A DNA stretch of 64,000 nucleotides from Bryobacterales bacterium. GTDB taxonomy: Bacteria > Acidobacteriota > Terriglobia > Bryobacterales > Bryobacteraceae. The notes beneath the pieces were generated by a model, which saw nothing but the letters and a program-made list of their open reading frames with translations, was not told the DNA's origin and did not search any database. This document shows positions 51,642 to 59,762 of the stretch, piece by piece. Within the stretch, counting starts at the first letter, position 1; each line of letters opens with the position of its first letter. The DNA lies in assembly GCA_003167255.1 (NCBI GenBank), contig PMTR01000044.1:19635-83634 (forward strand), in the 5' to 3' direction. A program made the translations under genes and the position numbers.

Positions 51642-53500
51642 TACCAGGCCAGCGCCACTGCGCTCGTCCGCGGATCGGCGCCGGCCGTCACCGTGTTGGT
51701 CGCCCAATCGATCAGGATGCCCGCGCTATCGTTCATCGACCAGGCGCCGTGCATCGCCACCTTGTGGCCGCGCTTTTGCAGTTCGGCGCGCACGTCTTCG
51801 GAGATGCGGTTTTCGAGCGACAGGTCGTTGGGATACATGGTGTGCGGAAATGGCGAGGCCGGAAAACTGCGCGTGGCCCAGCGCGGCGCTTCGATGGCGC
51901 GCTGCATGTCCATCCCGAAATCCACGATGTTGATGAGCGTCTGGATGGTGCGCATGCACTGGTCGTCGGCGCCGGGGCTGCCGGTCACCATGAAAGGCTT
52001 GCCGTCTTTCATCACCAGCGTGCCTTGCAGCGTGCTGCGCGGCCGCTTGCCGGGCGCGAGTGCGTTGGCGTGGCCCGGCACCAGCGAGTAATAATCGCCG
52101 CGGCAGTTGAAGATGAAACCGAGATTGCCGATCACCACCTTGGTGCCGAACGCGCTGTGCAGGCTGGGCGTGAACGAGATCATATTGTGATCGCGATCGG
52201 ACACGGCGATGTAACTGGTATCGCCGGTGTGGTCGGCATTGCCGCGCATATCGACGTCGCGCGGATAGTCCACCGGCGTCCAATGCGGATCGTAGGGCGC
52301 CGGGTTGCCGGGCCGGAAATCGCCCGATGCCTTGGCGGGGTCGATGAGCTTGCGGCGCTCGGCGGCGTACTCCTTCGAGAGCAGGCCCTGGTAGGGAATC
52401 TTGATGAAGTCCATGTCGCCGAGGTAGCGATCGCGATCGGCCATCGCCAGCTTTATGGCTTCCACGCAAGTGTGGATGAAGTCGGGCGAATTGAGGCCCA
52501 TCTTTTTCAGGTCGTAGCCTTCCAGAATGTTCAGGGCGAAGAGCTCCGCGGGGCCCTGGCTGGATGACGCATTCTTATAAACGGTGTAGCCGCGATAGGT
52601 GGTCGAGACCGCCTCTTCCAGCTTGGCCGTGTATTCCGCGAAATCCTCGTAGCGGAACAGGCCGCCATTCTCTTCCGAAAACTTGGCCATCTCGCGGGCG
52701 ATGTCGCCTTTATAGAACCGGTCGCGCGCGGCTTTCAGCGCGGATTGCCGGCCTTTCGGCGCGGCCTCCTTCTCGGCTTCCACCAGGCGGCGCAGCGTGC
52801 GGGCCAGGTCGGGATTCTTCCAGACTTCGCCGTCTTTCCAGCGCTGGCCATCGGGAGGGCCATAGGTGTGCGCGGTGGTGGGGTACTTCGAAAAGTATCT
52901 GGTGAAGGTGCGAGCGTTGAATGCCTGGCCGATGGGAACTCCGCGCTCGGCGAGGTCGATGGCCGGTTGCAGCACCTCGGCGAAAGTTTTAGTGCCCCAC
53001 CGCGAGAGCAGGAGATACCAGGCGTCCACTGCGCCGGGGACGGTGCCCGCCAGCAGCGAATCGTTGACAGGAATTTTGCCGCCCTGGTTGGCCTTGTACC
53101 ATTCGATGGTCGCCAGCTTGGGCGCGGTGCCCTCGGCATTGATCGAGAAGACCTTCTGTGCTTTGGCGTCGTAGACCAGCAGTGTTGCATCACTACCCAC
53201 ACCATTCATGGCCGGTTGCGCCAGGCCGAGAACGGCTTGCCCCGCCACGACGGCGTCGAACGCGTTGCCGCCCGCGCGCAGCATGTGCTCGGCGGTGAGC
53301 GTGGACTGCGGCATCATGGACGTGGCGGCGTAGTCGGTGCCGCGCACCAACTGCTTCATGGTCTGGTTGGCGGGCGGTGGAGCAGTTTCGCCGTCGCCTT
53401 GCTCGGCCGCGCCGGCGGCAGGCGGCCGTGGAGTCCGTTGCTGCTGCGCGTTCACGACGGGCGCCGCGGTGGCCAGCGCCAGGAAATGTCTTCGCTTCAT
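51641..53500 (-). CDS. Gamma-glutamyltransferase family protein
   Basis: 619 residues. The N terminus MKRRHFLALATAAPVVNAQ is a signal peptide with twin-Arg (KRRHF). The large-subunit region spans 50-420. The autoprocessing/nucleophile segment is NADHTGDTSYIAVSDRDHNMIS, placing Thr428 as the residue that becomes the new N terminus. The small subunit contains NCRGDYYSLVPG and VTGSPGADDQC. The family cleaves gamma-glutamyl bonds or has related acylase activity. The TGDT-S form differs from the canonical TTH-S, so substrate class may differ. It is coupled to the gene at 49971. Confidence 0.88.
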   Translation of the reverse strand: MKRRHFLALATAAPVVNAQQQRTPRPPAAGAAEQGDGETAPPPANQTMKQLVRGTDYAATSMMPQSTLTAEHMLRAGGNAFDAVVAGQAVLGLAQPAMNGVGSDATLLVYDAKAQKVFSINAEGTAPKLATIEWYKANQGGKIPVNDSLLAGTVPGAVDAWYLLLSRWGTKTFAEVLQPAIDLAERGVPIGQAFNARTFTRYFSKYPTTAHTYGPPDGQRWKDGEVWKNPDLARTLRRLVEAEKEAAPKGRQSALKAARDRFYKGDIAREMAKFSEENGGLFRYEDFAEYTAKLEEAVSTTYRGYTVYKNASSSQGPAELFALNILEGYDLKKMGLNSPDFIHTCVEAIKLAMADRDRYLGDMDFIKIPYQGLLSKEYAAERRKLIDPAKASGDFRPGNPAPYDPHWTPVDYPRDVDMRGNADHTGDTSYIAVSDRDHNMISFTPSLHSAFGTKVVIGNLGFIFNCRGDYYSLVPGHANALAPGKRPRSTLQGTLVMKDGKPFMVTGSPGADDQCMRTIQTLINIVDFGMDMQRAIEAPRWATRSFPASPFPHTMYPNDLSLENRISEDVRAELQKRGHKVAMHGAWSMNDSAGILIDWATNTVTAGADPRTSAVALAW

Positions 53501-54037
53501 GGAGCCCTCCTGCGAGGGTTAGTATCTCAAATTGGAGGGGCCGGGGGACAGTTTGGCGCCCGAATTAGTTAGCTGGGGAGACTCATTTGGCAGGGTGAGA
53601 ATCTCTACGCGACTCAAGAGCGCCGCCTGAAAGGCGGCGGCAGCCAGGATTGGCTGCCCCACAAAGCAGCGGAGCCTCAACCAAACGACCGGAGGATTCA
53701 ACGGGAGGTGCTGAGGCGCGGAGAAAACAAAGAAGAGAAACAAGCGCCCTCCGGACGGCCTGCTCCGCAAGAATGACGAAATCTTCGCAGGGGGAGAAGA
53801 ATTCAAAGAGGTGTAATACAGAACAGCAGCGCCGCAACCAATGTGAGATAACGCCAAGCGTCGACACGAGTGTCGACGCGGCACGCACGAGTGCGTGCGC
53901 CACAGGAGCAACGAAATCTTCGCGGCGGGAGAAGAATTCGAAGGGGTGTAATACAGAACAGAGCGGCAACCAAACGTCGAGTTGAAGCGCTGACAAGCTT
54001 GCAGGCTGGAAAGCCTGCTCCACAAGGGGGGGACACG
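53501..54037. repeat. Repeat mosaic of about 540 bp with 51-bp direct repeat
   Basis: No credible gene. Contents: a GTGGGGC-type copy (53621-53662), a 51-bp direct repeat (53776-53826 and 53911-53961, beginning ACGAAATCTTCGC and ending TAATACAGAACAG), perfect palindromes GTCGACACGAGTGTCGAC (53859-53876) and GCACGCACGAGTGCGTGC (53881-53898), and GCAGGCTGGAAAGCCTGC (54001-54018). Short GC-rich hairpins are packed between ggt and the oxidoreductase gene. Confidence 0.75.
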
Positions 54038-54685
54038 ATGAAGATTGGAATCTTGGGTTCGGGAAACGTGGGCCGAGTGCTGGGCGCGGGTTTCCGCGAT
54101 CAGGGCCACACGGTGATGATGGGTTCGCGCGATCCCACCAAACCGGAAGTGCGGCAGTGGGTGGGGCAGGATTCGGGCGCCCTGGCCGGCACGTTCGAAC
54201 AGACAGCGCAATTCGGCGAACTGGTGGTGCTGGCGACGCTTGGCCGCGCGGCGGAACAAGCCATCGCGCTGGCGCGGCCGGCCAACCTGGCAGGCAAGAC
54301 CGTGATCGATACCACCAACCCGATCGCCGAGGCCCCGCCGGTGGATGGAGTGCTGATGTTCACGACCGGGCGGAACGAATCGCTGGGCGAACGCGTCCAG
54401 GCCGCTGCGCCCGAAGCGCACGTGGTCAAGGCCTTCAACAGCGTGGGCGCGGCGCGCATGATTCATCCGAAATACGAGCAGGGGCCGCCCACCATGTTCC
54501 TTTGCGGCAACCACGCGGCCGCCAAGCGGCAGGTGGAAGGCGTCATCCGCAGCTTTGGCTGGGAGCCCTTCGATTGCGGCAGCCTGATTGCCTCGCGCGC
54601 GCTGGAGCCGCTGTGCATGCTGTGGTGCATCCCGGGGTTCCGCCAGAACCAATGGACGCACGCATTCAAGCTCTTGACCAAGTGA
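54038..54685 (+). CDS. F420-dependent NADP oxidoreductase-like protein
   Basis: 215 residues. The Rossmann N terminus KIGILGSGNVGRVLGAGF ends with MMGSRDPTKPEV. Then come TVIDTTNPIAE, HVVKAFNSVGAARMIHPK, FLCGNHAAAKRQVEGVIRSFGW and CGSLIASRALEPLCML. This is the F420_oxidored/NADP-binding fold shared by F420:NADP oxidoreductase and related STEAP-like reductases. F420 biosynthesis is not evident in the window, so it may use NADP only. GGGGGG lies before the ATG at 54038. Confidence 0.8.
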   Translation: MKIGILGSGNVGRVLGAGFRDQGHTVMMGSRDPTKPEVRQWVGQDSGALAGTFEQTAQFGELVVLATLGRAAEQAIALARPANLAGKTVIDTTNPIAEAPPVDGVLMFTTGRNESLGERVQAAAPEAHVVKAFNSVGAARMIHPKYEQGPPTMFLCGNHAAAKRQVEGVIRSFGWEPFDCGSLIASRALEPLCMLWCIPGFRQNQWTHAFKLLTK

Positions 54686-54722
54686 TCCCGCGGGTGTCAA
54701 CCTGCTACAGAGGAACTGAATC

Positions 54723-55748
54723 ATGCTCTTTCGAACTCTTTCGCTATTCCTGTGCGCCGCGGGGGCGCTCTTGGCCGACCAGGTAGTGCTGAAAAACGGC
54801 GACACGCTCACCGGCAGGGTCATCCAGAAAGACGGCGCCAAGCTCACGCTCAAGAGCGAACTGCTGGGTGAAGTGTCGATTCCCTGGGCGGCAGTGAAGA
54901 GCCTGAAATCGGATGGGGATCTGGTGGTGGTACTGCCCGGCGGCGAGCCGGTGAAGGGTAAGATCTCGACCAATGGCGACAACCTGGAAGTGGCCGCGAA
55001 ATCCGCGCCGCTGGTCGGCATCTCCGCGATTCGCGACGAGGCCGAACAAAAGAAGTGGGAGAAGCTGCAACATCCAGGGCTCGGCGAGTTGTGGGCCGGC
55101 AACTTCGATCTGGGGCTCGCGCTGGCCCGCGGCAACGCGCGCGCAGAGACCCTGACCAACGATTTCGCCGCCGCGCGCGTCACAAAGCACGACAAGATCA
55201 GTCTGCACTTCAACGAGATCTATGGCACGGCGCTGGCGAACGGGGTCTCGAGCACGATTGCGAGCGCGGTGCGCGGCGGCTGGGCCTACAACCGCGACCT
55301 GACGCCGCACTTCTTCGCGGCGACGCTCAATGAATACGAGCACGACCGTTTTCAGAGCCTGGACTTGCGCGCCGTATTTGGCGGCGGCCTGGGCTGGAAC
55401 GCCATCAAGAAGGAAAAGACCGCTCTCAGTTTTCAAGCCGGCGGGGACTACGAACACGAAAGTTTCACCACTCTGAAGCGCGGTTCGGCGGAAGTGAATT
55501 TCGGCGACGACCTGCTCTGGAAGGCCTCCGGAGCGACCAGCGTCACGCAGTCGTTCCGCATGTACCCGAACCTCAGCAACACCGGACAATACCGCATGAA
55601 TTTCGATATCACCGGGGTCACCGCGATCAAGAAGTGGCTGGGATGGCACCTGACCTTCAGCGATCGGTTTGTTAGCGACCCGTTGCCGGGGCGGCTTCGC
55701 AATGACGTGCTGCTATCGACGGGATTGCGCGTGAGCTTCGCAAAATAG
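54723..55748 (+). CDS. DUF481-type outer-membrane protein
   Basis: 341 residues. Signal peptide to about residue 18. A short N-terminal beta segment (DQVVLKNGDTLTGRVIQKDGAKLTLKSELLGEV) has the SmE/LSm-like look often seen in front of DUF481 proteins. The DUF481 barrel (about 115-341) begins WAGNFDLGLALARGNARAETL, with EYEHDRFQSLDLRAVFGGGLGW and FDITGVTAIKKWLGW. It ends in a Phe-Ala-Lys tail. Members (YdiY-like) sit in the outer membrane; their role is unclear. Confidence 0.82.
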   Translation: MLFRTLSLFLCAAGALLADQVVLKNGDTLTGRVIQKDGAKLTLKSELLGEVSIPWAAVKSLKSDGDLVVVLPGGEPVKGKISTNGDNLEVAAKSAPLVGISAIRDEAEQKKWEKLQHPGLGELWAGNFDLGLALARGNARAETLTNDFAAARVTKHDKISLHFNEIYGTALANGVSSTIASAVRGGWAYNRDLTPHFFAATLNEYEHDRFQSLDLRAVFGGGLGWNAIKKEKTALSFQAGGDYEHESFTTLKRGSAEVNFGDDLLWKASGATSVTQSFRMYPNLSNTGQYRMNFDITGVTAIKKWLGWHLTFSDRFVSDPLPGRLRNDVLLSTGLRVSFAK

Positions 55749-55753
55749 ATCAG

Positions 55754-55824
55754 TTAGCCGCCGATGAACGCAGATTATAAACAAAAGAACTTATCCGCGT
55801 TGATCCGCGTTCATCGGCAGCTAA
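55754..55824. terminator. Long stem-loop CCGATGAACGC between DUF481 and RNase genes
   Basis: Arms TTAGCCGCCGATGAACGC (from 55754) and GCGTTCATCGGCAGCTAA (ending 55824) pair over about 18-22 bp around a loop of about 30 nt. A related structure is at 63717-63784. Located between two convergent stops, it may terminate both transcripts. Confidence 0.6.
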
Positions 55825-55839
55825 ATTGGGGTTCCTGGA

Positions 55840-58482
55840 TTATGCCAGGTCGAATTTTTCCGGGTGGAGCTGGTTATCGCTCTTGACGATCACGGTTCGT
55901 CCGAGGATCTCTTCGAGTTCCTGCAGATAACTGTTCTGATTCGATTTCAGAAGCTTGGCGACTTCGGGGTTGACGCGCAACATCACATCCTTGCCCTCCA
56001 CGGCGCGAGCGATCTTGTTGGCTTCAATCAGGATCTCGCCCACCACGGTCTGCGGGCTCTTGACGTATCCCGCGCCTTCGCAAATCGGGCACGGCGTGCA
56101 CAAGGTGCGCTCCAGGCTCTGTTTGACGCGTTTGCGGGTGATGGCCACGAGGCCAAAGTCGTTGAACTGGAGAATCTTGTTGGGAGCCCGGTCCGCGCGC
56201 ATGGCCTCTTCGAGCGCCTGCATCACCTTTTGCCGGTTCTTGCGCTCGTCCATGTCGATGAAGTCGACGATGATGATGCCTCCCAGGTCGCGCAGCCGGA
56301 TCTGCCGCACGATTTCCTTGATGGCGTCGGTATTGGTCTTGACGATGGTGTCTTCCAGGCGGTTGGACTTGCCGACGTACTTGCCGGTATTGACGTCGAT
56401 GGCCACTAGCGCCTCGGTCTGGTTGATGACAATGTAGCCGCCGGATTTCATCCACACTTTGGGCCGCAGGGCCTTCTCCAGTTCGGAAGTGATGTTGAAC
56501 TCGTCGAAGATCGGGGTGGGGCGGGTGTAGAGCCTGACGCGGCCTACCATAGCCGGCTGGAACCGCTGCACGAAGCGCAGCACGCTTTCGTAGACTTCTT
56601 CGTTGTCCACCCAGATGCTCTTGAACGATGAGGTCAACTGGTCGCGCAAAATGCGCTCCACCACGTTGAGGTCGTGATGCACCAGCATCGGAGCGGGCCG
56701 CCGCTCGGCCTTCTGGCGCATGTCCAACCAGAGGTTGTAGAGGAACATCATGTCGGCGCGCAGTTCTTCTTCGGTGCGGCCGTCGCCCGCCGTGCGGACG
56801 ATATATCCGCCCGGAATGCCGGTGCGATTGTTCTGCAGAATGCGCTTGAGGCGGAGGCGTTCGTCGTCGCTCGGAATCTTCCGCGATACGCCGATGTGAT
56901 CGACGGTGGGCATGTAGACCAGGAAGCGGCCGGGCAGCGCGATGTGCGAGGTGATGCGCGCGCCCTTGGTGCCCAGTGGCTCCTTGGCGATCTGGACAAT
57001 GATCTCCTGCCCTTCCTTCAGCAGGTCGCTGATGGAAGGCACGGCGCTTTTCTCGGCGCGCGGTTCGGCCGCGGCCCGCTGGGCGGGAGCGGTCCGTTCG
57101 ACCGGACGGGGCTCCTGCGGCCGGGTGGCATCGTCAACTGCTCCGCGTGCTTCACGGCCTTCGCGTCCGTCATGGCCCTTGCGCCGCGTGCGGCGGGAAA
57201 CCCGGTGCTGATAGCGCGGCCCCTGCTCACGCAACGCAGCCGTCAGGCTGGTGGGGATGCGGGCCGGCTCGGGACCTTCCTCTTCAACAATGGCTTGGGC
57301 GGCCTGGGACTCTTCGGTGATGGCTTCGAGCTCGGATTCGCCTTCCGGTGTGCGAGATTCTTCGGCCGGAGCTTCCGGGGCCCCGGGTTCGCTAGTGGGT
57401 AGGGAACTTCGCTCAATCACGGTCGCGGCCCGGTCTTCGGCCGGAGCTTCATCGGCACAGGGTTCGCCAGTGGGCAGGGAACTTTGCTCAATCACGGTCG
57501 CGGATCGGTCTTCGGCCGGAGCTTCCGCGGCACAGGGTTCGCCAGTGGGCAGGGAACTCCGCTCCCTTACGGTCGCGGCTCGGTCTTCGGCCGGCGGCGC
57601 TTCGACAACCGGCGACGGCTCGGACCGGTAAGACTCCAGCGCGGTCTTGGCGCGCGCTTCAATCTCCCGGATGCGTCCGCGAACCTCGGCCAGGTTCTGC
57701 TCCACCAGGCTGGCCTCGGGGCCGGCATCCTCGGCGCTGGGCGCCTCGAAATGGCGATGGCTGACGCGCTCTTCCGGTTCGCTGCCCGGACCGGTGTACT
57801 TGGCCAGCGATTCGCCCGGCAACACGAAGAGGTCGTCGGGTTCCGTGCGCGACGGCGCGGCGGCTTGCAGTTCCGGTTCCGGCTCCAGTTCGACGCCGGC
57901 TTGCGGCAGAGCTTCCGGGATCACAACCGGCGGGGCGCCTTCCTGCGGTCCTCTTTGGCCCGGCGAATAGAATTTGGAATCCGGCAGACCGCAGCGGCCT
58001 CGGCCGCCGCGGCGACGCCGTCCCCGGCGACCGCGATTGTCTCGATCGTCGCGATCGTCGCGGCGCGGCTCCTGCACCGGAACCGTGATCGGCGCCACGG
58101 GTGCGACGGTGGAAACCGGCACGCCATCCGGCGGGGCGCCTTCCACCGCGTCGGATGGCGCCACTCGATCGGGGGCCGGCATCGCGCCGGGCGTCTTATC
58201 CAGCTTGAGGACTTTTTCCTCCACGCTGGTGACGATCTTGTCGTACTCGTCGTTGTCTTCGAAAAAGTCCGAGACGTACAGGAATGCGTCGCGATCCAGG
58301 CCGATATCGACGAAAGCCGATTGCATGCCCGGCAATACGCGCGTCACTCTGCCTTTGTGGATACTGCCCGCCAGCGAGTATTCATTCTCCCGCTGGTAGT
58401 AAACTTCAACTACCTGGTCCTCTTCGATCACCGCTACACGTGTTTCGTGGCGGTTCGCGGAAATCACCAACTCCTTCGACAT
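55840..58482 (-). CDS. rng: Ribonuclease E/G with large insertion in the S1 domain
   Basis: 880 residues. RNase E/G cleaves AU-rich single-stranded RNA and matures rRNA. The S1 domain begins normally (residues 35-72, GSIHKGRVTRVLPGMQSAFVDIG), but is broken by about 410 residues (72-483). It resumes at ISDLLKEGQEIIVQI. The insert contains an Arg/Gly-rich stretch (146-164) and three 25-residue repeats (298-372). The catalytic core has VAIDVNTGKYVG (Asp696), IIIVDFIDMDERKNR (Asp740) and the Zn-link CPIC (798-801). Located downstream of rodA/mrdA, as RNase G often is of mre genes. Confidence 0.93.
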   Translation of the reverse strand: MSKELVISANRHETRVAVIEEDQVVEVYYQRENEYSLAGSIHKGRVTRVLPGMQSAFVDIGLDRDAFLYVSDFFEDNDEYDKIVTSVEEKVLKLDKTPGAMPAPDRVAPSDAVEGAPPDGVPVSTVAPVAPITVPVQEPRRDDRDDRDNRGRRGRRRRGGRGRCGLPDSKFYSPGQRGPQEGAPPVVIPEALPQAGVELEPEPELQAAAPSRTEPDDLFVLPGESLAKYTGPGSEPEERVSHRHFEAPSAEDAGPEASLVEQNLAEVRGRIREIEARAKTALESYRSEPSPVVEAPPAEDRAATVRERSSLPTGEPCAAEAPAEDRSATVIEQSSLPTGEPCADEAPAEDRAATVIERSSLPTSEPGAPEAPAEESRTPEGESELEAITEESQAAQAIVEEEGPEPARIPTSLTAALREQGPRYQHRVSRRTRRKGHDGREGREARGAVDDATRPQEPRPVERTAPAQRAAAEPRAEKSAVPSISDLLKEGQEIIVQIAKEPLGTKGARITSHIALPGRFLVYMPTVDHIGVSRKIPSDDERLRLKRILQNNRTGIPGGYIVRTAGDGRTEEELRADMMFLYNLWLDMRQKAERRPAPMLVHHDLNVVERILRDQLTSSFKSIWVDNEEVYESVLRFVQRFQPAMVGRVRLYTRPTPIFDEFNITSELEKALRPKVWMKSGGYIVINQTEALVAIDVNTGKYVGKSNRLEDTIVKTNTDAIKEIVRQIRLRDLGGIIIVDFIDMDERKNRQKVMQALEEAMRADRAPNKILQFNDFGLVAITRKRVKQSLERTLCTPCPICEGAGYVKSPQTVVGEILIEANKIARAVEGKDVMLRVNPEVAKLLKSNQNSYLQELEEILGRTVIVKSDNQLHPEKFDLA
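57367..57591 (-). repeat. Three tandem 75-bp units in RNase E/G carrying the ACGGTCGCGGCTCG element
   Basis: Units of 75 bp at about 57367-57441, 57442-57516 and 57517-57591 encode AEDR(A/S)ATVxExSSLPTGEP plus CA(A/D)EAP, period 25 residues (start residues 298, 323, 348). Each holds a version of the element that elsewhere is intergenic (57411, 57486, 57561). The last is identical over 23 bp to the copy at 59771. Confidence 0.85.
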
Positions 58483-58669
58483 CCAAAGCCTCCCTGCGGA
58501 GCATGGAGCGCCGGAACGGATCGGAAGGTCTTACAAGCTCACTCGAGCCGGGCGTGGAGCAGCGTGCCTCATACACCGCCTGGCCGGGAACCACTTCTCT
58601 GCTTCTCTTCCTTGGGAAGCGCTTGCGCGCCACCGTCCCCAGGGTCTCCTACAGGCTCCCCATAAATTT

Positions 58670-59761
58670 CTAATTCACAAATCTTCTGAGGCGGACGTTG
58701 TTGACCAGCCCCAGTGCCAAGAAACTCGTCCAGATACTCGAACCGCCGGCGCTCATGAATGGCAGCGGAATGCCGGTCACCGGCATCAACCCGGCCACCA
58801 CCCCGACATTGATCAGGATGTGCGAGAGCAGCAAGGCGGCCACCCCCATACAGATATACATCCCGGCTCGCTCAGGCGCCGTCTGCGCATTCTGAACAAT
58901 GCGCATGATCATCACGAAGTACAACGCCAACATCAATACTACACCGACAAATCCATGCTCTTCGGCAAAGGCCGCAAAGATAAAATCCTTGGACGGCACC
59001 GGCAGGAAGTGTAACTGCGCCTGGGTTCCCTTGGTCACTCCCTTGCCAAACATACCTCCAGAACCGATGGCCGTCTGCGACTGGATCACCTGGTATCCAG
59101 CGCCCTGCGGGTCCAGCTCCGGATCCAAGAAACTTTCCAGCCGCGCTTTCTGATAATCCTTCAGGAAATGCAGCCCTATCGGAACCATCAGCGCCGCCCC
59201 CGCCACAATTACGAGGACGAACTTCCAATGCAATCCCGCCAGAAACACACCCACCGTGAGAATCCCAAAATAGGTGAGCGCCGTACCTATGTCCGGTTGC
59301 TTCAAAACCAGGGCGGCGGGAATCAGCACAAGGCCCGCCAGTTTCAGCATCTCCCGAAACTCCAGCTCATCCGTACGTAAATCCGTCAAGTAGCGGGCTA
59401 CCATCAAGATTATCACGAGCTTTACGAATTCCGATACCTGTAAGTGAAGACCGAAACCCAGCGGTATCCACCGCGTGGAGCCGAACGCAGCTTCGCCCAC
59501 AAGGTAGGTTCCCAGCAGCGCCCCTACCGAAACCATGTACATCAGCGGCACGTGGTGCAGCATGGCGTGGTAATCCGACGGTAAAACCAGCCACATCAGC
59601 ACCAGGCCGCCCAACACATAGAGGATCTGCTTCCACCAGGCGCTGTGTGAGTCCGAGCCGCGCGTGACACTATAAATCTGCAGAACTCCCACCGCGCAGA
59701 TCAGCAGCGCGATTACGAGGAGCGTCCAATCGATATCGCGAGCCGATAAATGCCGAACCAT
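58670..59761 (-). CDS. rodA: RodA-type peptidoglycan glycosyltransferase (SEDS)
   Basis: 363 residues, ten predicted TM helices. RodA polymerises lipid II into glycan chains during lateral wall growth with PBP2. Motifs include the signature LPVPSKDFIFAAFAEEHGFVG and a SEDS loop ALTYFGIL-type region; the end GGSSIWTSFLALGLVNNVRLRRF is typical. The ATG at 59761 follows the mrdA stop by one base. The next gene downstream, rng, begins 187 bp later. Confidence 0.95.
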   Translation of the reverse strand: MVRHLSARDIDWTLLVIALLICAVGVLQIYSVTRGSDSHSAWWKQILYVLGGLVLMWLVLPSDYHAMLHHVPLMYMVSVGALLGTYLVGEAAFGSTRWIPLGFGLHLQVSEFVKLVIILMVARYLTDLRTDELEFREMLKLAGLVLIPAALVLKQPDIGTALTYFGILTVGVFLAGLHWKFVLVIVAGAALMVPIGLHFLKDYQKARLESFLDPELDPQGAGYQVIQSQTAIGSGGMFGKGVTKGTQAQLHFLPVPSKDFIFAAFAEEHGFVGVVLMLALYFVMIMRIVQNAQTAPERAGMYICMGVAALLLSHILINVGVVAGLMPVTGIPLPFMSAGGSSIWTSFLALGLVNNVRLRRFVN

Positions 59762-59762
59762 A

